This document shows, piece by piece, positions 14,534 through 21,408 of a stretch of DNA of 35,904 bases; the first letter of the stretch is position 1; every line of letters starts with the position of its first letter. The position numbers and the translations under genes were made by a program. A model generated the notes under the pieces. It saw nothing but the letters and a program-made list of their open reading frames with translations. It had not been told where the DNA came from and did no database searches. This DNA is from CAZRIZ01 sp964600285 (GTDB lineage: Bacteria; Patescibacteriota; Saccharimonadia; Saccharimonadales; Saccharimonadaceae): positions 1-35,904 of the forward strand of contig CAZRIZ010000005.1 in NCBI GenBank assembly GCA_964600285.1. Direction: 5' to 3'.

Positions 14534-15271
14534 CTATTTTAGCAGCTCAGGGTTGTCTTTGATAAACTTTTTATAAAGCCGTTGGCATTCTTCAACGTCC
14601 ATAGCGGGTTTATTCTGGTAGAGATATGGTCGCTTAAGTGCCACGTATTTTTCCTCACCCAGTTTATGATATGGCAAAAAATCAATTCGCTCAATTTCAG
14701 GGAACCGTTTTAGATAAGTAGCTAGCGAATTCATATATTCTGGTAAATCCGTCAGTCCTGGGACGACTACTTGACGAATCCAAAGTGGCTTTTTCATTTC
14801 AACAATAACGTCCATAAAGTCCTCAGCGTCCTTAATGTCGCCCTCGGTCAAATGCTTAAAACCCTGTGGTAATGTGTGCTTGATATCTAAAATAACCAGA
14901 TCAACATGCTTTAATACTTCACGATAATCGTCTAGGTTACCACTACCAACTCCAGCCGTATCAAACGCTACGTGGATACCTTCACGTTTTAGCATCGGCA
15001 ACAGCTCTTTTAGAAATTCTATGTGAAGTATTGGATCGCCACCAGAGAATGTCACGCCACCGTTATTATGCTTAAAGTAGGGCTTGAAACGTTTCAGTCT
15101 ACTAAACAATTCTGTAGCAGTCATGTTAGGATCGCCGGCTACCTGCATTTCAGGATTATGGCAATAACGACAACGCAGACGGCACCCACCCAGGAAAACC
15201 ATCACTCGAATCCCAGGCCCATCAACTGAGCTAAAGGACTCGATTGCCTCCACCCGGCCCTTCTTACTCAT
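14534..15271 (-). CDS. pflA: Pyruvate formate-lyase activating enzyme (radical SAM)
   Basis: Radical SAM enzyme that installs the glycyl radical on PflB under anaerobic conditions. The 245-aa protein has the [4Fe-4S] motif CRLRCRYC (Cys30, Cys34, Cys37) with HNPE behind it. It also has N-terminal ESFSSVDGPGIRVMVFL, the SAM-binding GGVTFSGGDPILH and AFDTAGVGSG, and VVPGLTD later. Length matches PflA (~246 aa). Its ATG overlaps the pflB stop by one base, so the pair is translationally coupled. Needs flavodoxin or ferredoxin as electron donor; the flavodoxin-like protein at 19582 has a membrane anchor and may not be the partner. Confidence 0.96.
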   Translation of the reverse strand: MSKKGRVEAIESFSSVDGPGIRVMVFLGGCRLRCRYCHNPEMQVAGDPNMTATELFSRLKRFKPYFKHNNGGVTFSGGDPILHIEFLKELLPMLKREGIHVAFDTAGVGSGNLDDYREVLKHVDLVILDIKHTLPQGFKHLTEGDIKDAEDFMDVIVEMKKPLWIRQVVVPGLTDLPEYMNSLATYLKRFPEIERIDFLPYHKLGEEKYVALKRPYLYQNKPAMDVEECQRLYKKFIKDNPELLK

Positions 15272-17502
15272 TAAACCACCTTACTGTGGAAGGTTCGGGC
15301 AATAACTTCCTCTTGTTGTTCACGCGTCAAACGGTTAAAGCGCACGGCATAACCAGAAACTCTAATTGTAAGCAACGGATATTTTTCTGGATGCTCCATG
15401 GCGTCAACCAGCGTTTCTCTCAGTAAAACATTGACGTTCAGGTGATGAGCTCCTTGCATAAAGTAGCCATCAAGTAGTCCCACCAAATTACTTTTTCGTT
15501 GCTCTAAATCTTCTCCCAGGGCATTTGGGATAATCGAGAACGTATTAGAAATACCGTCTCGACAGCAGTTGGCAAAGTCCAGCTTGGCAACTGAATTGAG
15601 AGAAGCTAAGGCTCCAGACAAATCGCGTTCATGCATTGGATTAGCACCTGGTGCGAAAGGTATGTGAGCTTTTCGTCCATCTGGAGTTGATCCCGTCTTT
15701 TTGCCGTAAACAACATTTGATGTAATAGTCAAAACCGACATAGTGGGTTCGGCATCACGGTAACATTTATGTGTTTTTAGTTTATTAAAGAACACTTCTG
15801 TAACTTCTCTGGCCAAACTGTCAACACTGTCATCATCGTTACCGTATTTTGGAAACTCGTCCTCAATCTCAAAATCTATCGCAATGCCCTTATCGTTACG
15901 GACTGGCTTGACCTTAGCGTACTTTATGGCAGATAAACTATCAGCCACTACTGATAGCCCAGCTACACCGTAAGCCATATAACGGTGAACATCTGTGTCG
16001 TGCAAAGCCATCTGACTAGCCTCGTAAGCGTATTTATCGTGCATGTAATGAATAACATTCATCGCACCAGAGTAAATACGAGCAATTTCGCCCAGTGTGT
16101 TTTGATAAGCCGGCCAAACTTTTTCAAAGTCTAGGACGGCGTCGGTCATAATAGGCAGACCTTTGACAACTTGTTCTCCAGTGATTTCATCAATACCGCC
16201 ATTAATCGTGTAAAGCAATGCTTTAGCCAAGTTGCATCTTGCTCCAAAGAATTGCATATCTTTACCAAGTCGCATTGGCGAAACACAACAAGCTATCGCA
16301 TAATCATCGCCCAAAATTGGTCGCATAACGTCGTCGTTCTCATACTGAATCGAACCGGTGTTAATCGACATCTCCGAACAATAAAGCTTGTAATTTTCTG
16401 GCAAATCCTGCGACCACAATACGGTCATGTTTGGCTCTGGCGCCGGATCAAGATTAGTTAAAGTATGCAGTAAGCGGAATGAAGTCTTTGTCACCAGTGG
16501 CTGGCGGTCTTTTGTCATGCCGGCCATTGAAGACGTCACCCAAGTCGGGTCACCCGAAAAGAGCTCATCGTATTCTGGCGTACGCAAATGACGCATTACA
16601 CGAAGTTTAATCACAAATTGATCAATCAGTTCCTGTGCCCCTTCTTCGCTCAGACTACCCGATGCTATATCGCGCGCAATGTAAATATCCAAGAAAGAAT
16701 CAACTCGCCCTAAGCTCATCGCCGCGCCATTGTTTTCCTTAACGGATGCTAAATAGGCTAAGTAGAGCCACTGCACAGCCTCCTGCGCATTTTTTGCTGG
16801 CCCCGAGACATCAAATCCGTAAGTTTGACTCATAGCTTTAATATCATTCAAAGCTCGAATTTGCTCAGTTATCTCCTCGCGTTGGCGAATTAGCTTATCA
16901 CTCATCTTACCGGTAAATTTAGCCATGTCTTGCTGTTTTTCAGCAATAAGCCTATCCGCGCCATAAAGCGCTAGTCGTCTGTAATCACCAATGATACGAC
17001 CACGTCCATAGGCATCTGGCAATCCAGTTATGAGTCCAGAAGCACGGCAGGCTTTAATCTCATCACTATAAGCATCAAAGACACCCTGATTGTGCGATTT
17101 TCGAAATTTATTAAAATATTTCTCAACCTCAGGATTCCAGGTATATCCATAAGCCTCCATCGAAGCTTGCACCATACGTACGCCACCAAACGGATTGATA
17201 ATACGCTTTAGTAAAGTATCGGTTTGCAGGCCAACAACTACTTCATTATCTTTGTCAATATAACCAGGCTCGTAGTTATTTATGCCCGCTATCCGGTCAA
17301 CATCAATGTCCAAAACTCCCTTTTTTAGTTCTTCGAGCAAAGCCGACTCGCACACTGACCAAACTTTCTTGGTCTTCTCACTTGGTTTAGCTAAGAAACT
17401 TTCATCACCCTCGTAGAGTGTATAATTACGATAAATAAAATCACGAACATCAATCTGCTCTGTCCACGGACCAGTCTTGAAACCTTCCCACTCTGTCTGC
17501 AT
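15271..17502 (-). CDS. pflB: Formate acetyltransferase (pyruvate formate-lyase)
   Basis: Converts pyruvate and CoA to acetyl-CoA and formate by glycyl-radical chemistry. Conserved along its full length with E. coli PflB: WEGFKTGPWTEQIDVRDFI, NQGVFDAYSDEIKACR, GLPDAYGRGRIIGDYRR, the active-site Cys pair in YAIACCVSPM, FGARCNLAKALLYTINGG, LTITSNVVYGKKTG and the glycyl-radical site IRVSGYAVRF, with the Gly 27 residues from the C-terminus. About 743 aa from the ATG at 17502; in-frame ATG (17514) and TTG (17520) starts upstream are possible. Whatever lies between this start and rpsJ is hidden in a gap, so its promoter is not visible. It suggests mixed-acid-type anaerobic fermentation. Confidence 0.97.
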   Translation of the reverse strand: MQTEWEGFKTGPWTEQIDVRDFIYRNYTLYEGDESFLAKPSEKTKKVWSVCESALLEELKKGVLDIDVDRIAGINNYEPGYIDKDNEVVVGLQTDTLLKRIINPFGGVRMVQASMEAYGYTWNPEVEKYFNKFRKSHNQGVFDAYSDEIKACRASGLITGLPDAYGRGRIIGDYRRLALYGADRLIAEKQQDMAKFTGKMSDKLIRQREEITEQIRALNDIKAMSQTYGFDVSGPAKNAQEAVQWLYLAYLASVKENNGAAMSLGRVDSFLDIYIARDIASGSLSEEGAQELIDQFVIKLRVMRHLRTPEYDELFSGDPTWVTSSMAGMTKDRQPLVTKTSFRLLHTLTNLDPAPEPNMTVLWSQDLPENYKLYCSEMSINTGSIQYENDDVMRPILGDDYAIACCVSPMRLGKDMQFFGARCNLAKALLYTINGGIDEITGEQVVKGLPIMTDAVLDFEKVWPAYQNTLGEIARIYSGAMNVIHYMHDKYAYEASQMALHDTDVHRYMAYGVAGLSVVADSLSAIKYAKVKPVRNDKGIAIDFEIEDEFPKYGNDDDSVDSLAREVTEVFFNKLKTHKCYRDAEPTMSVLTITSNVVYGKKTGSTPDGRKAHIPFAPGANPMHERDLSGALASLNSVAKLDFANCCRDGISNTFSIIPNALGEDLEQRKSNLVGLLDGYFMQGAHHLNVNVLLRETLVDAMEHPEKYPLLTIRVSGYAVRFNRLTREQQEEVIARTFHSKVV

Positions 17503-17530
17503 ATTTCTTCCCATCTTCAATTATCTTTAG

Positions 17531-17630
17531 NNNNNNNNNNNNNNNNNNNNNNNNNNNNNNNNNNNNNNNNNNNNNNNNNNNNNNNNNNNNNNNNNNNNNN
17601 NNNNNNNNNNNNNNNNNNNNNNNNNNNNNN
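17531..17630. other. Assembly gap between rpsJ and pflB
   Basis: Exactly 100 N. At least the remaining ~90 codons of rpsJ should be here (about 270 bases or more), possibly with a terminator and the pflB promoter. The join could also be a scaffolding choice, so the adjacency of rpsJ and pflB is not proven. Confidence 0.95.
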
Positions 17631-17671
17631 CGGATTCGAATTTTAATACCGTCTTTTTTAGCTTCAGCCAT
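17631..17671 (-). CDS. rpsJ: 30S ribosomal protein S10, only the first 13 codons visible
   Basis: The ATG at 17669-17671 follows an AGAAAGGAATAA ribosome-binding site. It encodes MAEAKKDGIKIRI before the gap. S10 proteins begin with a short leader and KIRIRLKAYDH, and tuf followed by rpsJ is a common order, so this is most likely rpsJ. It would explain the otherwise missing S10 gene ahead of rplC. Identification rests on few residues plus position. Confidence 0.7.
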
Positions 17672-17690
17672 TTATTCCTTTCTGAGACGT

Positions 17691-17724
17691 AACCTCAGCT
17701 TTTGGTCAGAACCTAAGCTGAGTT
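17691..17724 (-). promoter_or_regulatory. Leader hairpin upstream of rpsJ
   Basis: In the 5' leader of the transcript CTCAGCTT (17715-17722 read on the minus strand) pairs with AAGCTGAG (17694-17701), extended by an AAC/GTT-type flank. It sits about 20 bases before the ATG and after the predicted start site. It could be an autoregulatory or RNA-stability element; no family match is claimed. Confidence 0.5.
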
Positions 17725-17751
17725 CTCGTCATAATTTAATTTGCAAACATT

Positions 17752-17760
17752 ACTATACCA
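17752..17760 (-). promoter_or_regulatory. Extended -10 promoter before rpsJ
   Basis: TGGTATAGT on the minus strand: extended -10 (TGn) plus TATAGT. No good -35 box at the usual distance (TAGTAT). It lies between the tuf terminator and the rpsJ ATG, so rpsJ likely has its own start. Confidence 0.5.
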
Positions 17761-17842
17761 GAATCGGACTGCAAATACTAGCTAGTCTAACAATATTCTT
17801 CCTTTACTACACTGGTAGTTTAACAATATCACACGATTTAAA

Positions 17843-17873
17843 AAAATAGCGTCCCCTTAGAGAACGCTATTTT
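17843..17873 (-). terminator. Intrinsic terminator of tuf
   Basis: Stem AAAATAGCGT/ACGCTATTTT (17843-17852 with 17864-17873) and 11-base loop, then a run of T on the minus strand, 18 bases after the tuf stop. Confidence 0.85.
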
Positions 17874-17890
17874 AAACCCATTAGGCTAGA

Positions 17891-19072
17891 TTATTTTTCA
17901 ATCTTGGTTACGACACCAGCTCCAACAGTTTTGCCACCTTCGCGAATAGCAAAGTTTGAACCTTGCTCCATAGCGATTGGGCTGTGCAATGTTACCTTAA
18001 AGGTTGCGTTGTCGCCAGGCATGATCATTTCTTTGTCAGCTGGAAGTTCAATTTCACCAGTTACGTCAGTAGTGCGGAAGTAAAATTGTGGTTTGTAACC
18101 CTTTGTAAATGGCGTATGTCGACCACCTTCTTCTTTCTTTAGAACGTAAACTTGGCACTCGAAGTGGGTGTGAGGAGTGATGCTTCCTGGAGCAGCCAAA
18201 ACTTGACCGCGCTCAATGTCATCGCGCTCGATACCGCGTAGCAAAATACCAGCGTTATCACCGGCTTCACCACGATTAAGATCCTTATGGAAGGCTTGAA
18301 CGCCAATCACGACACTCTTTTGCACTGGGCGAATACCAACAATTTCAACTTCGTCATTTAAATTAATGACACCACGTTCAATACGACCAGTAGCAACTGT
18401 GCCACGACCTTTGATTGAGTGAACATCTTCAACTGGCATTAAGAATGGCTTATCAAGTTCGCGCTGAGGGACAGTGAAATACTCATCCATTGCATCAACT
18501 AGTTTCATGATATTGTCCATTTGAGCTTCGTCGCCCTCTATAGCCTTTAGAGCTGAGCCACGAATAATCGGACAATCCTTGTCAAAACCGTTTTTCTCTA
18601 GGATTTCACGAATCTCTTCTTCAACCATGTCGGCCATTTCGTCATCAGTCTGGTCCATTTTATTCATGAAAACTAGAATCTTTGGCACACCAACTTGCTT
18701 ACCTAGCAAAATATGTTCACGTGTCTGAGGCATAGCGCCATCAGCGGCTGACACAACTAGAATAGCTCCATCGATCTGAGCAGCTCCTGTAATCATATTC
18801 TTGATATAATCAGCGTGTCCTGGCATATCTACGTGGGCGTAATGTCGTCCCTTAGATTCATATTCTTGGTGGGAAGTCGCAATAGTAATACCGCGAGTCT
18901 TTTCTTCTGGAGCGTTATCAATTTGGTCATAAGCAATCGGCTTATTAACATCACTTGGCAAACGCTGAGCCAAGGTCTGAGTGATAGCAGCCGTCACAGT
19001 AGTCTTACCGTGATCGACGTGACCCATAGTGCCAACATTTAAATGTGGCTTTGAACGGTCAAATTGTGCCAT
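17891..19072 (-). CDS. tuf: Elongation factor Tu
   Basis: GTPase that delivers aminoacyl-tRNA to the ribosome. The 393-aa product has G1 GHVDHGKTT, switch-I NAPEEKTRGITI, G3 DMPGHADYIKNM, G4 NKMD and G5 SALKA, then the two beta-barrel domains (GRGTVATGRIERG, GYKPQFYFRTTDVTG) and the C-terminal GGKTVGAGVVTKI. G3 DMPGH and G4 NKMD have Met where E. coli has Cys, so cysteines are avoided here as in several neighbours. AAAGGAG precedes the ATG. It has its own promoter and terminator and is 2.8 kb away from fusA, so it is not part of the str transcript. Confidence 0.98.
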   Translation of the reverse strand: MAQFDRSKPHLNVGTMGHVDHGKTTVTAAITQTLAQRLPSDVNKPIAYDQIDNAPEEKTRGITIATSHQEYESKGRHYAHVDMPGHADYIKNMITGAAQIDGAILVVSAADGAMPQTREHILLGKQVGVPKILVFMNKMDQTDDEMADMVEEEIREILEKNGFDKDCPIIRGSALKAIEGDEAQMDNIMKLVDAMDEYFTVPQRELDKPFLMPVEDVHSIKGRGTVATGRIERGVINLNDEVEIVGIRPVQKSVVIGVQAFHKDLNRGEAGDNAGILLRGIERDDIERGQVLAAPGSITPHTHFECQVYVLKKEEGGRHTPFTKGYKPQFYFRTTDVTGEIELPADKEMIMPGDNATFKVTLHSPIAMEQGSNFAIREGGKTVGAGVVTKIEK

Positions 19073-19138
19073 TTATTTCTCCTTTAGTTAATTTATAAAT
19101 CGCGTCAAGTCAAAATGACCTCACGGCGTATGAAAGTT

Positions 19139-19167
19139 ATTATATCGGTAAGACCTCAAAAAGTAAA
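19139..19167 (-). promoter_or_regulatory. tuf promoter
   Basis: TTTACT (19162-19167), 17-base spacer, perfect TATAAT (19139-19144) on the minus strand. Predicted start near 19132 gives a leader of about 60 bases. It fires away from the plus-strand promoter at 19193-19221. Confidence 0.7.
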
Positions 19168-19192
19168 GAGTCAAAAAGAGTGAGGCTGCCTA

Positions 19193-19221
19193 TTGCATAA
19201 TATAAGTTTTTGTGCTATAAT
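19193..19221 (+). promoter_or_regulatory. Near-consensus promoter of the structured RNA
   Basis: TTGCAT (19193-19198), exactly 17 bases, perfect TATAAT (19216-19221) on the plus strand. Predicted start at about 19228. It is among the best promoter matches in the window and the only clear plus-strand one. Confidence 0.8.
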
Positions 19222-19401
19222 GAAATTATGGTGATCAAGCATTCCTCTAGTTCCACTACCTAGAGGAACAACGTCCGGCTTGATACTAAGAGTCGCTTTA
19301 CGAAAACCCTACCGGGGATTAATCCGTAAGCGACTGCCCGCCTTGAAGGACGCAACTAATCAAGCCACGGTTGGCTTGAAATAATAAAAGGAGGGATAGC
19401 C

Positions 19402-19443
19402 ATGAAAAGCAATATCCCTACCAGAGGGGCCAACCCCCAATAA
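19402..19443 (+). CDS. Possible 13-residue peptide inside the structured RNA
   Basis: ATG at 19402 has AAGGAGGG at 19388-19395 with ideal 7-base spacing from its AAGGAGG core, and codes MKSNIPTRGANPQ then TAA. The ribosome-binding site and the start codon lie in the stem and loop of a hairpin (AGGGATA 19392-19398 with TATCCCT 19413-19419), so access would depend on RNA folding. The match could also be a by-product of RNA structure. No homology is claimed. Confidence 0.35.
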   Translation: MKSNIPTRGANPQ

Positions 19444-19540
19444 CGAGGTTGGCAGTGATTACTACATAGCTCCTGGCGTGAGTCAAACGCCAAACATAAG
19501 AGCTCCCACCATCCCCTTAGGTGGAAAGTAATCACGAGTG

Positions 19541-19572
19541 GGGCGACCAAAGCGTCGCCCTATTTCTTTTTT
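19541..19572 (+). terminator. Intrinsic terminator of the structured RNA
   Basis: GGGCGAC (19541-19547) pairs with GTCGCCC (19554-19560), loop of 6, followed by TATTTCTTTTTT on the plus strand. The T-tract is on the plus side only, so it serves the RNA and not the convergent gene at 19582. Confidence 0.85.
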
Positions 19573-19581
19573 AAAAAACTT

Positions 19582-20139
19582 TTAAGCAATTAGCTTTGAA
19601 ACAAATTTTTTAACTCGCTTTTTGTAAGTCTCTTCTTGACCAACCACAAATTTAGTCGTTACAACGCGGGGCGAACCCTTAACTAGTCGCCCTACTTCGT
19701 CAAATTCTGTTGTTGCATCCAACCGACCATTAGAAAATAGTCCTAGTGTTTTATTTGTCAAATCTGGCAGGATAGCGGCATAATCAAGTATCAAATCAGA
19801 TAACTGTCCCACGTAAACGTTAGAGCCAAGAACAATGACATCGTATTCACCAACCTGGTTCGACAAGTCAATTGAAGGATGGTCTAAAATCACCTTATAG
19901 CCGTTGTTATACAGCTCTTGAGCAATCAAACGAGCTTGTTCATCAACATGGCGCGACTTAGAAGGTTGGTAGATTACCAATGCCATACCATCATCAACAC
20001 CTTTTGGATCAAGCACTTCTTGCCCGTCATCACGGGGGATGCCATTGCGTTTAATTTCTCGTACCGAAAAAATCACGAAAAAAACCCCTAGCAACAATAG
20101 CACTAGTAACATCGCCATAACCGCAGTAGGAGTTTCCAT
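19582..20139 (-). CDS. Membrane-anchored flavodoxin-like protein
   Basis: The 185-aa product has one N-terminal membrane helix (about residues 6-27), a ~20-residue linker and a flavodoxin-fold domain. The fold shows the first strand and phosphate loop region ALVIYQPSKSRHVDEQARLI, YDVIVLGSNVYVGQLSDLI in the second FMN-loop position, and TLGLFSNGR. This resembles the flavodoxin_5/protoporphyrinogen-oxidase type more than classical electron-carrier flavodoxins. FMN binding is likely but not shown. It follows the desulfoferrodoxin gene by 39 bases, so it may take part in oxygen defence or act as a membrane electron donor. Convergent with the structured RNA. Confidence 0.8.
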   Translation of the reverse strand: METPTAVMAMLLVLLLLGVFFVIFSVREIKRNGIPRDDGQEVLDPKGVDDGMALVIYQPSKSRHVDEQARLIAQELYNNGYKVILDHPSIDLSNQVGEYDVIVLGSNVYVGQLSDLILDYAAILPDLTNKTLGLFSNGRLDATTEFDEVGRLVKGSPRVVTTKFVVGQEETYKKRVKKFVSKLIA

Positions 20140-20178
20140 ATCGTAATTGTAACTAAGTTAATTCAAGCGGTCAACGGA

Positions 20179-20562
20179 CTAAAGATTCGCCTGCCACAAA
20201 CCGTGTAGGTTGCAATAAGCATACACTGCTTTCACCTCAGATCCATCATTTAATCTGAACTCCGCTTGTGGGTAATCGCCAGCTTTTAAGTGCGCGACAT
20301 AGCTCGAGTTATCGGTGACCAAATAAATCCATTCTATAAAATGCTCTGGTGCCATCGGGTGGTCAACCGAACCGACTTTAACAACAACCGAACTACCATC
20401 CTTCTCAACAATTGGGACGTGTTTTTCAACAGCAGCGCCATCATCAGTGTTGCTATCTAGCCTAACCATCGGCTCGCCACAACAGTGTACCGGCACCCCC
20501 GAATCGGTTAATTTTGTGATTATATTACCGCAGTGACTGCAACGATAGAATTTTATATCCAT
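20179..20562 (-). CDS. dfx: Desulfoferrodoxin, class I superoxide reductase
   Basis: Reduces superoxide to hydrogen peroxide without making oxygen, typical of anaerobes. The 127-aa product has the desulforedoxin centre I ligands Cys8, Cys11, Cys27 and Cys28 (CSHC, then CC) and the centre II ligands His48, His68, His74, Cys117 and His120, with the catalytic Glu46-Lys47 pair directly before His48. All expected metal ligands are present, so this is a 2Fe enzyme likely to be active. It sits between uppP and the flavodoxin-like gene with gaps of 30 and 39 bases, probably one transcript. It needs a reductant such as rubredoxin, which is not in the window. Confidence 0.96.
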   Translation of the reverse strand: MDIKFYRCSHCGNIITKLTDSGVPVHCCGEPMVRLDSNTDDGAAVEKHVPIVEKDGSSVVVKVGSVDHPMAPEHFIEWIYLVTDNSSYVAHLKAGDYPQAEFRLNDGSEVKAVYAYCNLHGLWQANL

Positions 20563-20592
20563 ATTTACCCTTCCTTTTTGTTAAAGTATACG

Positions 20593-21402
20593 TTATTTAA
20601 GTAAGAAATAACACAGCACAATTATACCGAGACAAATACGATACCAACCGAATACTATAAAACTATTTTTCTTAATATAGTTAACTAGAAGTTTAATTGT
20701 AAACAGCGACACGATAAACGCCACGACAACGCCAAGTAGCAACAACACCCACTCAGTTCCAGAGAATGCTAAACCGCCTTTTAGGAGTTTGAGAAAAGAA
20801 GCCCCGAGCATCACGGGTATTGCCATAAAAAAAGAAAACTCTGCCGTCACAGTACGGTCTATCCCAGAAATTAGGCCACCAAGAATCGTTACTCCTGAAC
20901 GCGACGTACCTGGCACTAGTGATAATATCTGAAAAGCGCCAATTTTAAGGGCGTCCTTATTAGTAATTTCATCAATCGATTTAACCTTCGGCTTCCAGGG
21001 ACGCTTCTCGATGATTATAAAAGCGATGCCATAAACAATTAGGGCCAGCGCGACAATCACGGGCTTAAACAGGTATTGATCTAAGTAGTCGTCCAACAGA
21101 ACACCTAAAACCCCTGCCGGTACGCAAGCAATCAAAACTTTTTTCCAGAGACTAATCGTTTTCTTAAACTCATTTGAACCAACTCGATGTTGAAACGGAT
21201 TAAGTCTACAAAAATAAAGCACACAAACCGCCAAAATCGCACCAAGTTGTACCACAACCGTGAATACCTCAATAAAATTGTCACTCTGCGCTAATTTAAT
21301 AAATTCATCTACCAAAATTAAATGCCCCGTACTTGATACCGGCAACCATTCAGTTATGCCCTCAACCAAACCCAGCAGAATAACTTTTAATACTTCTAAC
21401 AC
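20593..21402 (-). CDS. uppP: Undecaprenyl-diphosphatase UppP/BacA
   Basis: Integral membrane phosphatase that recycles undecaprenyl diphosphate for peptidoglycan and other wall polymers; higher dosage gives bacitracin resistance. The 269-aa protein has the N-terminal active-site block GLVEGITEWLPVSSTGHLIL and the second block LVPGTSRSGVTILGGL, with about eight hydrophobic segments. The start is GTG (21400-21402), fitting the family N-terminus. No Shine-Dalgarno at good distance is visible, and a promoter ends six bases upstream, so it may be read from a leaderless message. First gene of a probable uppP-dfx-flavodoxin unit. Confidence 0.96.
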   Translation of the reverse strand: MLEVLKVILLGLVEGITEWLPVSSTGHLILVDEFIKLAQSDNFIEVFTVVVQLGAILAVCVLYFCRLNPFQHRVGSNEFKKTISLWKKVLIACVPAGVLGVLLDDYLDQYLFKPVIVALALIVYGIAFIIIEKRPWKPKVKSIDEITNKDALKIGAFQILSLVPGTSRSGVTILGGLISGIDRTVTAEFSFFMAIPVMLGASFLKLLKGGLAFSGTEWVLLLLGVVVAFIVSLFTIKLLVNYIKKNSFIVFGWYRICLGIIVLCYFLLK

Positions 21403-21408
21403 AACCTT

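Larger units (their letters stand above)
19228..19572 (+). ncRNA. Structured RNA of unknown family
   Basis: A plus-strand unit of about 345 bases in a minus-strand neighbourhood, running from a near-consensus promoter to an intrinsic terminator. Helices seen directly: 19234-19240 with 19278-19284, enclosing a perfect 9-bp stem 19242-19250/19260-19268; 19291-19298 with 19328-19335 (extended to 19302/19325 by one bulge); 19360-19366 with 19373-19379; 19392-19398 with 19413-19419; 19429-19435 with 19447-19453. A branched domain is closed by 9 bp 19455-19463/19527-19535, containing 19468-19472/19500-19504, 19474-19479/19487-19492 and 19506-19510/19520-19524. I looked for the tmRNA tRNA-like ends and tag, RNase P P4 sequences, the SRP GGAAG loop and a 6S-like rod and found none. 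Family and function unknown; a role common in dense genomes (ribosome, RNA processing or regulation) is only a guess. Confidence 0.72.

Noticed and set aside
17450..17671. ORF joining MAEAKKDGIKIRI to sequence before pflB
   Set aside because: It crosses the gap; the part after the gap is out-of-frame sequence upstream of and within pflB and does not resemble S10.
19356..19550. Minus-strand ORF of 64 codons inside the structured RNA
   Set aside because: No ribosome-binding site, unlikely composition (many Trp, Cys, Leu) and antisense to strongly paired helices.
19228..19572. tmRNA, RNase P RNA, SRP RNA or 6S RNA
   Set aside because: GAGGAA...GTCCGG near 19263-19278 recalls an RNase P core, but the second P4 strand (ACAGAA type) is missing. 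CCCACCA at 19505 recalls a tmRNA end, but there is no T-arm consensus, acceptor pairing or Ala-rich tag. No SRP GGAAG loop and no 6S-like rod were seen.
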